64,000 nt of DNA from Pseudomonas hydrolytica (GTDB lineage Bacteria > Pseudomonadota > Gammaproteobacteria > Pseudomonadales > Pseudomonadaceae). Position 1 is the first letter of the stretch. Each line of letters starts with the position of its first letter. The notes beneath the pieces are model-generated. The model searched no databases. It had not been told where the DNA came from and saw nothing but the letters and a program-made list of their open reading frames with translations. The translations under genes were made by a program, and so were the position numbers. Positions 55,009 to 64,000 of the stretch are shown here, one piece after another. The stretch is taken from positions 3,162,001 through 3,226,000 of the forward strand of contig NZ_CP099397.1 of the NCBI RefSeq assembly GCF_021495345.1, given 5' to 3'.

Positions 55009-55458
55009 TCAGGGCTCGCCGCGATCGATCAGGCGTTGCGCCAGTTCGTCGAGCAGCTTCTGCTCGCGCTTGTCCTCGGCCAGCCGCGCCTCGTCGATGT
55101 AGCGCTGCACCAGCTTGCGCAGCCCTTCCAGACGCGCATAGCGCTGCTGCCATATGGCGCGAATCTTCTCCAGATTCGCGCGATGCCATTCGAGGTTCTG
55201 ATGCTGCTGGCCGATGGCCGTCTCCAGCTGCGAGAGAAAGCGCTGATAGTTCATCAGCCATTGGCCGGAGACGCCCTTGCTGCCTTCGCTGATCCATTGC
55301 TGCTGGTAATCGCCGCGAAAGCGCTCCAACTCGCCCAGCTTGGCCTCGGCCTGGCCGACCAGGCCCTGACAATGACCGAGCTGGCGTGCGGCTTCGCGCT
55401 CGGCCTTCTCGGCCATTTCCACGACCGGCTGCAGACGCTTGGCACGGCTCAGACTCAT
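55009..55458 (-). CDS. fliJ: Flagellar export chaperone FliJ
   Basis: 149 aa, almost wholly alpha-helical coiled coil (starts MSLSRAKRLQPVVEMAEKAEREAARQLGHCQ). General export chaperone/central stalk of the FliI ATPase. Last gene of fliEFGHIJ; 25 bp after fliI. Confidence 0.93.
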   Translation of the reverse strand: MSLSRAKRLQPVVEMAEKAEREAARQLGHCQGLVGQAEAKLGELERFRGDYQQQWISEGSKGVSGQWLMNYQRFLSQLETAIGQQHQNLEWHRANLEKIRAIWQQRYARLEGLRKLVQRYIDEARLAEDKREQKLLDELAQRLIDRGEP

Positions 55459-55483
55459 GGTTTCATCGCCCCATCAGCCTCGA

Positions 55484-56830
55484 TCACGCCCCCAGCACCG
55501 CCGCCAGCTGCTCGCGGCTCTGCGCCATGTCCACGCTTTCGCCGAGGCCCTGGCGCAGGTACTGGGCCATCTGCGGTTGCCGGGCGATGGCCAGATCGGT
55601 GTCGGCGTCGCCGCCCGGTACGTAGGCGCCGACGCTGATCAGATCGCGGCTCTGCTGATAGCGCGACCAGAGTTGCTTGAAACGCTGCGCCTGCTTGAGC
55701 TGCTCCGGCGGTACCACCTGCGGCATCACCCGGCTGATCGACGATTCGATGTCGATGGCCGGATAGTGCCCCTCCTCCGCCAGCCGCCGCGACAGCACGA
55801 AGTGGCCGTCGAGTACGCCGCGCGCCGCATCGGCGATGGGGTCCTGCTGGTCGTCGCCCTCGCTCAATACCGTGTAGAAGGCCGTGATCGAACCACCGCC
55901 CGCCTCGCCATTACCGGCGCGCTCGACCAGCCGGGGCAGCTTGGCGAACACCGAAGGCGGATAACCCTTGGTTGCCGGCGGCTCGCCGATGGCCAGGGCG
56001 ATCTCGCGCTGCGCCTGGGCATAGCGGGTCAGCGAATCCATCAGCAGCAGCACGTTCTTGCCCTTGTCGCGGAAATATTCGGCGATGCGCGTGCAGTATT
56101 GCGCCGCGCGCAGACGCATCAATGGCGCATCGTCAGCGGGCGAAGCCACCACCACCGAACGCTTGAGGCCTTCGGCGCCGAGAATCTCGTCGATGAACTC
56201 CTTGACCTCGCGACCGCGCTCGCCGATCAGGCCGACGACGATGATCTCGGCCTCGGTGAAACGGGTCATCATGCCCAGCAGCACCGACTTGCCCACGCCG
56301 GTACCGGCGAACAGGCCCAGACGCTGGCCGCGTCCGACGGTGAGCAGGCCGTTGATGGTGCGAATGCCGACATCCAGCGGCTGGCTGATGGGATCGCGAT
56401 TGAGCGGATTGATGGCAGGCCCGTCGACCGGCACCCAGTCCTCGGCCTTCATCCCGCCCTTGCCGTCGAGCGCCCTGCCGGCGCCGTCGAGCACCCGGCC
56501 GAGCATTGACATGCCCATCGGCAGGCGGCCGGCATCGGGCAGCGGCACCACGCGGGCGCCAGGTGCAATCCCGGCCAGACTGCCCACGGGCATCAGGTAG
56601 ATCTTGCCGCCGGAAAAGCCCATGACCTCGGCCTCGACCTGCACGGGGTGGTAGCTGTCGCCATTGATCACCAGGCAGCGGCTGCCGATGGCGGCGCGCA
56701 GGCCTTCTGCCTCCAGGGTCAGGCCCACCATGCGCAGCAGGCGGCCTTCGAGTATGGGCTGGCTGGGCAGGCTGATCGCCTCGGTGTAGCCCTCCAGACG
56801 CCGGGCGAAACTCACCCGATCAAGGCGCAT
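55484..56830 (-). CDS. fliI: Flagellum-specific ATPase FliI
   Basis: 448 aa F1-beta-like ATPase. Walker [15 protein letters not shown] (about 167-180), Walker [40 protein letters not shown], and the catalytic Glu in [12 protein letters not shown]. Powers flagellar export. Start overlaps the end of fliH by 11 bp. Confidence 0.96.
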   Translation of the reverse strand: MRLDRVSFARRLEGYTEAISLPSQPILEGRLLRMVGLTLEAEGLRAAIGSRCLVINGDSYHPVQVEAEVMGFSGGKIYLMPVGSLAGIAPGARVVPLPDAGRLPMGMSMLGRVLDGAGRALDGKGGMKAEDWVPVDGPAINPLNRDPISQPLDVGIRTINGLLTVGRGQRLGLFAGTGVGKSVLLGMMTRFTEAEIIVVGLIGERGREVKEFIDEILGAEGLKRSVVVASPADDAPLMRLRAAQYCTRIAEYFRDKGKNVLLLMDSLTRYAQAQREIALAIGEPPATKGYPPSVFAKLPRLVERAGNGEAGGGSITAFYTVLSEGDDQQDPIADAARGVLDGHFVLSRRLAEEGHYPAIDIESSISRVMPQVVPPEQLKQAQRFKQLWSRYQQSRDLISVGAYVPGGDADTDLAIARQPQMAQYLRQGLGESVDMAQSREQLAAVLGA

Positions 56831-57620
56831 CGCCGGCGTCCAGATCGAGGCTTATGTCGGCCTCGGGCGGTTGGGTGAACTGCGCGCGCTGCTGCTCGAA
56901 TAGCTGCTTGAGCGCCTGCGCCATGCGCGTTTCCACGCTGGCGTCGATCTGGCTGTGCTCCGACTCGATGCGGCAGCCGCCGGGTAGCAGGCTGTCGTCC
57001 TCGAGAATGCGCCAGTTCTCTTCATGGCGCTCACGCAGGGCCTTGATGACCTCAAAGTCCTGCGGGTTGACCTGGATGCGCACGTTGTCCGCCCCCATCG
57101 GCAGCAGCTTGAGCGCCTCGCGCAGGACCTGGCGAATCTGACTGGAATCGATGCTCAGCTCGCGCTGGATCACCTCGCGCGTCATATGGCTGACCAGGCG
57201 AACCAGGGCCAGCTCCATCTGCTGGTCCTGCTCGGCGATGGGCTCGAGCAGTTGCGCCATGAGTTTTTCCAGGCTGCCGATCTTCAGCGCCAGCGCGGCA
57301 TCGGCCTCCTGCTTGGCCTTGAGCTGACCGGCGTGAAAGCCGTCCTTCTCGCCGGTGGCAAAACCTTCGTTGTAGGCATCCTGGCGGATCGCCTCGAGCT
57401 CATCGAGCGTCAGCGGCTTGACGTCCTCCAGCGCGACTTCCTCGACCTGGCCGAGGTCCTGCGCCTCGCCTTCGGCCGCAGCGGCGGGCTCTTCGGCTGG
57501 AGCCGCCTCGCTCTCTGCGGACTCTTCGCCAGGCGCATCGAAGCTGGGCAGCGCCCAGCGATCGAACGTACCCAGGTCCTTGGCGCGAATCAGCTCGCTC
57601 TCCGGCTCCTTGGCGGCCAT
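56820..57620 (-). CDS. fliH: Flagellar assembly protein FliH
   Basis: 266 aa from the ATG at 57620 ([30 protein letters not shown] as in pseudomonads). Acidic Ala-rich segment, then helical region with [20 protein letters not shown] (GxxxG-type repeats) and the conserved C-terminal domain. Negative regulator/stator of FliI. The start codon abuts a 268-bp inserted element, so the native ribosome site appears to be lost; only GGGAA about 11 bases upstream remains, and it comes from the element. Confidence 0.93.
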   Translation of the reverse strand: MAAKEPESELIRAKDLGTFDRWALPSFDAPGEESAESEAAPAEEPAAAAEGEAQDLGQVEEVALEDVKPLTLDELEAIRQDAYNEGFATGEKDGFHAGQLKAKQEADAALALKIGSLEKLMAQLLEPIAEQDQQMELALVRLVSHMTREVIQRELSIDSSQIRQVLREALKLLPMGADNVRIQVNPQDFEVIKALRERHEENWRILEDDSLLPGGCRIESEHSQIDASVETRMAQALKQLFEQQRAQFTQPPEADISLDLDAGDAP

Positions 57621-57888
57621 CAGGGTCTGTTCCCATTTCGACGCGAGCCGCGTTGCTGCGCCAAATGGCGCCAGGCAAGGCGCGGGACGCAGGGAATGGT
57701 TGCCCCCTTGCCAAGTCCCGCAACACCGCATGGTGCCATTTGCCGCGCAACCCGAAGGGCCGGGCCGGTCTTTGCGCGCTGCTGCGTTATTCGTTGTTCA
57801 TTTGGAATGACCAAACTTCTCTCCTCATGCCTTGCCCCGCGCAAAAACTGGCTCCGGCGCGGCCGTGGCGAAACGGGAATAGACCCTG
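57621..57888. mobile_element. 268-bp MITE-like element filling the fliG-fliH gap
   Basis: Terminal inverted repeats CAGGGTCTGTTCCCATTTCG (57621-57640) and the complement of CAGGGTCTATTCCCGTTTCG (57869-57888) match at 18 of 20 positions. An internal inverted repeat CAAATGGCGCCA / TGGTGCCATTTG (57662-57673, 57731-57742) is nested inside. No convincing coding frame. It lies exactly between the fliG stop codon and the fliH start codon. No clear target duplication seen. Family not identified. Confidence 0.75.
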
Positions 57889-58905
57889 CTAAACCATCTC
57901 CTCGCCGCCCTTGCCACCGAGCACGATCTCGCCGGCCTCGGCCATGCGCCGGGCAATGGTGAGGATTTCCTTCTGCGCCGCCTCGACGTCGCTGACGCGG
58001 ACCGGCCCCTTGGCTTCCAGGTCGTCACGCAGCAGCTCGGCGGCACGTTTGGACATGTTCTTGAACACCTTGTCCTTGATCGCGTCGTCGGCGCCCTTGA
58101 GCGCCAGCACCAGCACTTCGGAGGACACCTCGCGCAGCAGCGCCTGGATGCCGCGGTCGTCGACGTCGGCCAGGTTGTCGAAGACGAACATCAGGTCCTC
58201 GATCTGCGTCGACAGGTCCTCGTCCACCTCGCGGATCGAGTCCATCAGCTGACCTTCCACCGAACTGTCGAGGAAGTTCATGATGTCCGCCGCACGCTTG
58301 ACCCCGCCCATGGTGGCGCGCGTGGTATTGGCGCTGCCGGAGAACTGCTTCTCGAGAATCTGGTTGAGCTCCTTGAGGGCAGACGGCTGCACGGTGTTGA
58401 GCGAGGACACGCGCAGAATGATGTCCAGGCGCACCTTGTGGTCGAAGTGGCTGAGCACCTCGCCGGCCTGGTCCGGGTCGAGATAGGCGACCACGATGGC
58501 CTGGATCTGCGGGTGCTCGTAGCGAATCACATCGGCAACGGCGCGCGGCTCCATCCATTTCAGGCTGTCCAGGCCGCTGGTGCTGCCGCCCAGCAGGATG
58601 CGGTCGATCAGATTGCCGGCCTTGTCCTCGCCCAGGGCCTGGGTGAGCATCTTGCGGATGTAGCCGTCGGCGCCCACGCCGAGGCTGGTCTGGTCGCCGA
58701 CGATGTCGACGAACTCGGCCATTACCTGTTCGACCTGCTCGCGGTGAATGTTGCGCATCCCGGCCATGGCCACGCCGACGCGCTGCACTTCCTTCGGGCC
58801 GAGGTGACGCAGCACCTGAGCCGCATCGGTCTCGCCCAGCGAGAGCAGGAGAATGGCGGCCTTGTCGACCTTGTTCAGCTTGGTAGCGGTTCGATTGTCA
58901 CTCAT
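57889..58905 (-). CDS. fliG: Flagellar motor switch protein FliG
   Basis: 338 aa, full length. N-terminal domain that binds FliF, middle EHPQ-type motif (YEHPQIQAIVVAYLDPDQAGEVLSHF) and the C-terminal torque domain with the charged helix (LMFVFDNLADVDDRGIQALLREVSSEVLVLALKGADDAIKDKVF). Overlaps fliF by 8 bp. Confidence 0.96.
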   Translation of the reverse strand: MSDNRTATKLNKVDKAAILLLSLGETDAAQVLRHLGPKEVQRVGVAMAGMRNIHREQVEQVMAEFVDIVGDQTSLGVGADGYIRKMLTQALGEDKAGNLIDRILLGGSTSGLDSLKWMEPRAVADVIRYEHPQIQAIVVAYLDPDQAGEVLSHFDHKVRLDIILRVSSLNTVQPSALKELNQILEKQFSGSANTTRATMGGVKRAADIMNFLDSSVEGQLMDSIREVDEDLSTQIEDLMFVFDNLADVDDRGIQALLREVSSEVLVLALKGADDAIKDKVFKNMSKRAAELLRDDLEAKGPVRVSDVEAAQKEILTIARRMAEAGEIVLGGKGGEEMV

Positions 58906-60682
58906 CGGCGTTGATCCACTCTTTCACTACCTGGGCCACGCGACCAGGATCTTCGGCCACCAGACTCTTGATGGCGTTCAATTGTGCATCATACCCCTCG
59001 CTGGGGCTGGGCAGCAGTATGCTTTGCGGGCCGCCCAGGCTGACGCGATCTTCGGACAGTTCGCCATCCAGGCCGGCCATCTCGCCCAACTCGACGTCGC
59101 CGGTTTCGGCCAGCCCCTTGCCCTTGCCACCGCCGGTGATGTTGTTGAGCACCGGACGCAGCACGCCGAACACCAGCACCAGGATGAACAGTACGCCGAG
59201 CACCTGCTTGACGATGTCCCAGAACCAGGGCTGGGTGTAGAACGGAATGTCCGGAATCTCTTCGCCCAGCGAGGCGGTAAAGGCGGTGTTGATCACGCTG
59301 ACACTGTCGCCACGGCTGGCATCGAAGCCCACCGAGTCCTGCACCAGACGCGTGAAGCGAGCCAGATCGTCGGCGCTCCACGGCACTCGGGTGGCTTCGC
59401 CGGTGGTTGGGTCGACGCGTACCTGGTCATCCACCACCACGGCCACCGACAGACGGCGCAGGCGCCCCTGCTGCTGTTTGGTGTAGCTGATCGAACGGTC
59501 CAGCTCGAAGTTGCGCGTGGACTGCTCACGCTTGTCGGCCGGGTACGGCGCCAGCATCGGTTGACCGGTAATCGGGTCGGTGATCTGCTGACCGTTGGCA
59601 TCCACCAGCGGCTGCCCGGGGGCTACCGGGCCGGCAGCCCCCGCAGCGCCACCGGCCTGTTCGGGAGCGGCCGCAGCACCGGGCGGCTGATTGGATAGCG
59701 CGCCAGGCACACCTTGCGGCGGCAGGCTGCTCTGACGTTGCTCGTTGACCTGCTGCTCGCTGCGCAGCGCCGGCTGGTCCGGGTTGAACATCTCGGAGGT
59801 GGACTCCACCGAGCTGAAATCCACGTCGGCCGATACCTCAGCCTTGTAGCGGCCGGTGCCCAGCACCGGCTGCAGGATGTTGTGCACGCGCTGGGTGAAC
59901 AGCGTTTCCATGCGGCGGGTGTAGTCGAACTGCTTGCCGGCCATGGTCAGCTCGGAGAGTTCCTGCTGATCCGACAGCAGGTTGCCCTTCTGGTCGACCA
60001 CGGTGACCTGGCCCTTGTCCAGCTCCGGCACGCTGGTAGCGACCAGATTGACGATGGCCATCACCTGGCTGGGCTCCAGCGCCCGCCCCGGATAGAGCTC
60101 CACCAGCACCGATGCGGACGGCTTGCGCTCGTCACGCACGAACACCGAAGCCTTGGGCATGGCCAGATGCACGCGCGCAGCCTTGACGTTGTTGAGGCTG
60201 GACACGGTACGCGCCAGCTCGCCTTCCAGGCCACGACGATAGCGGGTGGCCTCCATGAATTGACTGGTACCCAGGCCCTGCTCGCGGTCGAGAATCTCGA
60301 AGCCGACGCTGTTGTCGGTGGGCGCCACACCGGCGGCGGCCAGGCGCAAACGCGCACGGCTCAGATCGTCGGCCTTGACCAGCAAGGCGCCGGAGTTGGG
60401 CTCGACGGTGTAGTTGATGCCCGCGGCATTGAGCGTTTCCACCACCTGGGTGGCATCCAGGCCATTGAGGCTGCCATACAGCGGACGATAGTCCGGCTGC
60501 TGCGACCAGAGCACCACGGCAAAGCCGATGGCCACGCTGGCGGCCAGACCGACCAGCAGGCCGAGCTGACGCAGCACCGACATCTCGGCGAGATTTTCCA
60601 GGAAGCTCAAGCCGAACAGCGGCTTCTTGGGCTCCGCTGCTTCGCTCTTAACCGGTACGTTTGCTACTGCTGCCTCAGCCAT
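58898..60682 (-). CDS. fliF: Flagellar MS-ring protein FliF
   Basis: 594 aa. N-terminal TM helix (about 38-58), two ring-building (secretin-like/YscJ) domains, a Pro/Gly/Ala-rich linker (about 320-370), a C-terminal TM helix near 490-510 and a cytoplasmic tail for FliG binding. Forms the MS ring in the inner membrane. Confidence 0.96.
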   Translation of the reverse strand: MAEAAVANVPVKSEAAEPKKPLFGLSFLENLAEMSVLRQLGLLVGLAASVAIGFAVVLWSQQPDYRPLYGSLNGLDATQVVETLNAAGINYTVEPNSGALLVKADDLSRARLRLAAAGVAPTDNSVGFEILDREQGLGTSQFMEATRYRRGLEGELARTVSSLNNVKAARVHLAMPKASVFVRDERKPSASVLVELYPGRALEPSQVMAIVNLVATSVPELDKGQVTVVDQKGNLLSDQQELSELTMAGKQFDYTRRMETLFTQRVHNILQPVLGTGRYKAEVSADVDFSSVESTSEMFNPDQPALRSEQQVNEQRQSSLPPQGVPGALSNQPPGAAAAPEQAGGAAGAAGPVAPGQPLVDANGQQITDPITGQPMLAPYPADKREQSTRNFELDRSISYTKQQQGRLRRLSVAVVVDDQVRVDPTTGEATRVPWSADDLARFTRLVQDSVGFDASRGDSVSVINTAFTASLGEEIPDIPFYTQPWFWDIVKQVLGVLFILVLVFGVLRPVLNNITGGGKGKGLAETGDVELGEMAGLDGELSEDRVSLGGPQSILLPSPSEGYDAQLNAIKSLVAEDPGRVAQVVKEWINADE

Positions 60683-60692
60683 GAATCAACCC

Positions 60693-61022
60693 TCAGACCG
60701 GCATCTGCATGATGTCTTGATAAGCCTGAACCAGCTTGTTACGCACCTGGGTCATGGCTTGAAAGGATACGCTGGCTTTCTGTGAGGCGATCATCACGTC
60801 GGTCAGATCGACCCCGCTCTGTCCCATCTCGAAAGCGGTGGCGAGCTTGCTGGAGGCCTGCTGGGTCTCGTTGACCTTGTTCACCGCCTGACCGAGCATC
60901 TCCGAGAAACTCGGCATGCCCTGCACCGGCTCGCTGGCAGCCGGCTTTTGCCGGGCCATGGCCTCGGCCTGCATGGCTCGCATTTCCAGCATCAAGCGAT
61001 TGAATTCGACACCCTGGGACAT
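60693..61022 (-). CDS. fliE: Flagellar hook-basal body adaptor FliE
   Basis: 109 aa from the ATG at 61022 (GGAGG ribosome site). C-terminal family block [39 protein letters not shown]. Connects MS ring and rod. First gene of fliEFGHIJ; sigma-54 promoter at 61075-61090. Confidence 0.95.
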   Translation of the reverse strand: MSQGVEFNRLMLEMRAMQAEAMARQKPAASEPVQGMPSFSEMLGQAVNKVNETQQASSKLATAFEMGQSGVDLTDVMIASQKASVSFQAMTQVRNKLVQAYQDIMQMPV

Positions 61023-61074
61023 GACTTCCTCCACTGCCCGCTTTTTGACGCTAGCGGCGCTATGCAGGGGTAAT

Positions 61075-61090
61075 TGCAACAAGGGTGCCA
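61075..61090 (-). promoter_or_regulatory. Predicted sigma-54 promoter of fliEFGHIJ
   Basis: Minus strand TGGCACCCTTGTTGCA, a full match to TGGCAC-N5-TTGC, 53-68 bp before the fliE ATG. Confidence 0.9.
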
Positions 61091-61169
61091 AGAGGGCAGT
61101 TGTCAGCGACAGGCTTCAGTCGGCAGGCAGGAGCAGTGCGAGAAGCGCGCTGGCAGAGCGTGAGACAGC

Positions 61170-61197
61170 AAAACGACAGGCGGGGATAACCCGCCTG
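61170..61197 (-). terminator. Terminator of fleSR
   Basis: CAGGCGGG (61177-61184) and CCCGCCTG (61190-61197) form an 8-bp stem, followed on the minus strand by TCGTTTT. Begins 24 bp after the fleR stop. Confidence 0.75.
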
Positions 61198-61221
61198 GTT
61201 TCAGGCATGAGTGGAGCCAGA

Positions 61222-62634
61222 CTAACTGGCGTAGAGATAGGCCTCGACATCCATGCCGGCGTCGCGCATCTGCGCCAGCTTGTAGCGCAAGGTGCGCGGG
61301 CTGATGCCCAGACGCTCGGCAGCCTCCTTGCGGCGGCCGCGCTCGGCGCGCAGGGTATCGATGATCACCTGGAACTCACGACGCCGCAGGTCCTCACCCA
61401 GAGCGCCGCCATCGGCCACCATCGCCTCCTCCGCCACCGGCGGCGCAACGGGCGCACTGGGCACGACCGCCAAGCGAGGCGCGGTGCCCTGTACGCTTTG
61501 GCCGATGGGTGCGTGCAGGCAGAGATCCTGCGCCTGAATCACTCCACCCTGCTGGAGAATCAACGCACGCTGGATGGCGTTGTCCAGCTCGCGCACGTTG
61601 CCTGGCCAGGGGTGCTGCACCAGGCTTCGTGCAGCCGACTCGGACAGCCGCACCGGCGCCTGATTCATTTTTTTGACGTGTTTGGCCAGCAGCCGCTCGG
61701 CCAGCGGCAGAATGTCGGCAGGACGCTCGCGCAGCGGCCGCCAGGCCAGCAGGAAGACCGACAGCCGATAGTAGAGGTCTTCGCGGAAACGCCCGGCGGC
61801 CACTTCACTGGCCAGGTCGCGGTTACTGGTGGCCAGCACGCGGATGTCCAGGGTGATCGGCTTGCGCGCTCCGACCCGCTCCACCTCGCGCTCCTGCAAC
61901 ACGCGCAGCAGCTTGGCCTGCAGACCAAGGGGCATCTCGGAAATTTCGTCGAGCAGGATGGTGCCGCCATCGGCCAGTTCGAACTTGCCCGGCTGGGACG
62001 TGACCGCGCCGGTGAACGCCCCCTTTTCGTGGCCGAACAGCGTGGCCTCGAGCATGTTGTCGGGAATCGCCGCGCAGTTGATGGCGATGAACGGTCCGGA
62101 CGAACGCGGGGATTGCTGGTGGATGTAGCGCGCCAGCACCTCCTTGCCGGTACCGGACTCACCGGTGATCATCACCGTCGAATCGCTCTGCGCTACCCGG
62201 GCCGCCAGCTCCAGCAGTTGCACGCTGGCCGGCTCGAGCGCCACCGGGCCGTCGCGATCCCCAGCAGGCAGCTTGCCGAGCGCATGCCTGGCCACCAGTT
62301 CCAGTAAGGTGCGCGGCTCGAACGGCTTGACCAGATAATCGGCAGCCCCCTGACGAATCGCATCCACCGCCCGCTCCACGGCGCCGAAGGCCGTCATCAG
62401 CAGTACCGGCAGTTGCGGATAGCGAGCGCGGATCTGCGCCAGCAACTGATGCCCATCCATGCCCGGCATGTTGACGTCACTGACCACCAGGCCGAAGGGC
62501 TCCTCGGCCAGGGCGACCAGGGCCGCCTCGGCACAATCGACCGCACGATAATCATGCCCGCCCAGGCACAGGGTATCGGCCAAGGCTTCGCGCAGGGCGC
62601 GATCGTCTTCAACCAGCAGGACTTTGGCAGCCAT
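61222..62634 (-). CDS. fleR: Sigma-54-dependent flagellar response regulator FleR
   Basis: 470 aa. Receiver domain (phospho-Asp53 in VVSDVNMPGMDG), AAA+ domain with Walker A GESGTGKEVLARY (about 161-173), sigma-54 contact loop EKGAFTGA, Walker B GGTILLDEI, and a C-terminal Fis-type helix-turn-helix (EAAERLGISPRTLRYKLAQM). Activates class III (basal body, hook) genes with RpoN. Three bp after fleS. Confidence 0.96.
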   Translation of the reverse strand: MAAKVLLVEDDRALREALADTLCLGGHDYRAVDCAEAALVALAEEPFGLVVSDVNMPGMDGHQLLAQIRARYPQLPVLLMTAFGAVERAVDAIRQGAADYLVKPFEPRTLLELVARHALGKLPAGDRDGPVALEPASVQLLELAARVAQSDSTVMITGESGTGKEVLARYIHQQSPRSSGPFIAINCAAIPDNMLEATLFGHEKGAFTGAVTSQPGKFELADGGTILLDEISEMPLGLQAKLLRVLQEREVERVGARKPITLDIRVLATSNRDLASEVAAGRFREDLYYRLSVFLLAWRPLRERPADILPLAERLLAKHVKKMNQAPVRLSESAARSLVQHPWPGNVRELDNAIQRALILQQGGVIQAQDLCLHAPIGQSVQGTAPRLAVVPSAPVAPPVAEEAMVADGGALGEDLRRREFQVIIDTLRAERGRRKEAAERLGISPRTLRYKLAQMRDAGMDVEAYLYAS

Positions 62635-62637
62635 GGG

Positions 62638-63852
62638 TTACTCCTGATTCGAGTGAAGCGCCGCCTCGAGCAGCGGCAGAGAAATGATGGCGCAGGTTCC
62701 GCGACCTGCGCGCGATTGCAGCAGCAACTGGCCCTGGTGGGCCCGCGCCACGGCCTTGACCACCGCCAGGCCGAGGCCGGTTCCGGTGGTCTTGGTGGTG
62801 AAGAACGGCTCTCCCAGGCGTCCCAGCGTTTCGCGGCTCATACCGGGGCCGTTGTCGCTGACACACAGGCGCACCTGGTTATCGCGACGATACAGGTGGA
62901 CCTTCAGCCGCGCTTCGCGCCCCCCTGCCTGAATGGCGTTATCGATGAGATTGAGCACGGTGCCGACCAGCGTGTCGCGGTTGCACAACAATTCGCCCTC
63001 GCGCACATCGCACTGCCAGCGCACCGCCATGCCGCCGACATGCACCTCCGCTGCCGCGCGCAAGGCATCGAACAGGGCCGCAGGCGACAGCCGATCGGGC
63101 AGCGGCAGCTCGCCGCGGGCAAAGATCAGCATGTCGCGCACCTGATTCTCCAGCTCGTGCAGACGCTCCTTGAGCCGCCCGGCGAAACGCTGCTGCTGCT
63201 CGGCCGGCAGAACCTGCTCATTGAGATGGCTGGCATACAGCAGCGCCGCAGAGAGCGGCGTACGGATCTGATGGGCCAGCGAGGCGACCATGCGCCCCAG
63301 CGCCGAAAGACGCTCATGACGGGACAGTTGATCCTGCAGGCGGCGGGTTTCCGTCAGGTCGGTCAAAAGCACCAGCTGCCCCGGCTCGCCATGCAGCGAG
63401 CGAGTGGCAATGGACAGGCGACGCCCGTCGCGCATGGAGATTTCATGACCATCGTCTTCGCGCGGGGCGAAGTTGCGGGCGATCACCTGGCGCCAGAGCA
63501 TGCCGACCAGGGGCTGCCCCAGCAGCGCGCGCGCCACGGGATTGGCTTCGCGCACCACGCCCTGGCCATCGATGACGATCACCCCACCGGGCAGCAGATC
63601 CAGCAGGCTTTGCAGGCGATGAGCCAGACGCTCCTTCTCTGCCAGCTCCTGCATGCGCTGGGCGCTGACCAGCGCCAGCTGGCCTTTCAGCTCGGTGACC
63701 CGCGCCTCGAGCAGGCTGTAGGACTCGCTGAGCTGGTTGGACATCTGGTTGAACAGGGCAAACGCCTGCTCCAGGCCCGCACGGCTGGCTTGTTCGAGCG
63801 GTGCCGAGGGGTTTGCCTCGACTGGCTCGGTGGGACGAAGGTTGGCTTCCAT
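62638..63852 (-). CDS. fleS: Flagellar sensor histidine kinase FleS
   Basis: 404 aa from the ATG at 63852 with AGAGAAG just upstream; a GTG five codons earlier (63867) is possible. Coiled-coil N-terminus (LFNQMSNQLSESYSLLEARVTELKGQLAL), PAS domain (about 80-180, LLDLLPGGVIVIDGQGVVREANPVARALLG), HisKA with phospho-His in SLAHQIRTPLSAALLYA, and HATPase (NLIDNAIQAGG; DNGPGM; GTGLGLAVVKAV). No TM helix, so a soluble sensor. Partner FleR. Confidence 0.94.
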   Translation of the reverse strand: MEANLRPTEPVEANPSAPLEQASRAGLEQAFALFNQMSNQLSESYSLLEARVTELKGQLALVSAQRMQELAEKERLAHRLQSLLDLLPGGVIVIDGQGVVREANPVARALLGQPLVGMLWRQVIARNFAPREDDGHEISMRDGRRLSIATRSLHGEPGQLVLLTDLTETRRLQDQLSRHERLSALGRMVASLAHQIRTPLSAALLYASHLNEQVLPAEQQQRFAGRLKERLHELENQVRDMLIFARGELPLPDRLSPAALFDALRAAAEVHVGGMAVRWQCDVREGELLCNRDTLVGTVLNLIDNAIQAGGREARLKVHLYRRDNQVRLCVSDNGPGMSRETLGRLGEPFFTTKTTGTGLGLAVVKAVARAHQGQLLLQSRAGRGTCAIISLPLLEAALHSNQE

Positions 63853-63904
63853 CTGCTTCTCTCGCACGACGCACCGTCAGAAGACGGTCAGATGCGAGAG
63901 AATT

Positions 63905-63920
63905 AGCAATCCCCGTGCCG
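63905..63920 (-). promoter_or_regulatory. Predicted sigma-54 promoter of fleSR
   Basis: Minus strand CGGC-ACGGGGA-TTGC-T; GG-to-GC spacing correct, one mismatch (C for the first T). 53-68 bp before the fleS ATG. Confidence 0.7.
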
Positions 63921-63950
63921 ACTTTTTTTGTCTTATTTATCAACAGGTTG

Positions 63951-63987
63951 AAAAAACAAAGCCGGAGCTTGCGTCAAAGCTCCGGCT
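63951..63987 (-). terminator. Rho-independent terminator of the gene upstream of fleS (expected fleQ)
   Basis: AGCCGGAGCTT (63960-63970) pairs with AAGCTCCGGCT (63977-63987), followed on the minus strand by TTGTTTTTT. The terminated gene lies beyond the right edge; fleQ is expected from the usual order fleQ-fleSR. Confidence 0.88.
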
Positions 63988-64000
63988 CTATTGGGCCTTT

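Overview
This is a chromosomal window from a Pseudomonas-type gammaproteobacterium. The GC content is high, codon use is uniform, and gene order matches the known Pseudomonas pattern: moaA / TetR / glyoxylate carboligase operon / pyk, then the ccm cytochrome c maturation operon, then the che-mot-par / fliA-fleN-flhF-flhA / flhB-fliRQPONML / fliK / hptB-hsbR-hsbA / fliJIHGFE / fleRS block. fliEFGHIJ, the Hpt-HsbR-HsbA switch and fliK-fliL-flhB are contiguous, as in P. putida/P. fluorescens-like genomes rather than split as in P. aeruginosa. A position near the P. mendocina/oleovorans group is a guess. No tRNA, rRNA, CRISPR array, prophage or complete IS was seen.

Layout. 1-1.3 kb: start of a periplasmic solute-binding protein gene and moaA. 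1.5-10 kb: glyoxylate assimilation locus (TetR regulator, HbpS/GlcG-like protein, gcl-hyi-glxR-ttuD-pyk), studded with dispersed CGTAGGGTGCGCC inverted repeats, including a 198-bp tandem duplication. Together the enzymes turn two glyoxylate into tartronate semialdehyde, then glycerate, 2-phosphoglycerate and pyruvate. 10-21.3 kb: accessory genes (urea transporter, topoisomerase IB, a three-gene RND efflux operon, a decayed cupin gene, a small secreted protein, a voltage-gated K+ channel, an SLC13 carrier). 21.3-28.7 kb: small lipoprotein plus ccmABCDEFGHI on the minus strand. 28.9-31.2 kb: a FliK-like / FlhB-C-like pair and a periplasmic rhodanese. 31.4-63.9 kb: an almost unbroken minus-strand chemotaxis and flagellar regulon.

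Regulation readable in the sequence. Five matches to the sigma-54 promoter (GG/GC with correct 7-nt spacing between TGGC and TTGC) lie upstream of fleS, fliE, fliK, fliL and flhA, as expected for FleQ/RpoN class II genes; a FliA-type promoter precedes parP. In the glyoxylate locus, three TTGTATACA palindromes occur only in the moaA-tetR and hbpS-gcl intergenic regions; one sits just downstream of the predicted gcl start point, so they are candidate operators for the TetR protein. A 268-bp element with 20-bp terminal inverted repeats exactly fills the space between the fliG stop codon and the fliH start codon and is the most unexpected structural feature of the flagellar block.
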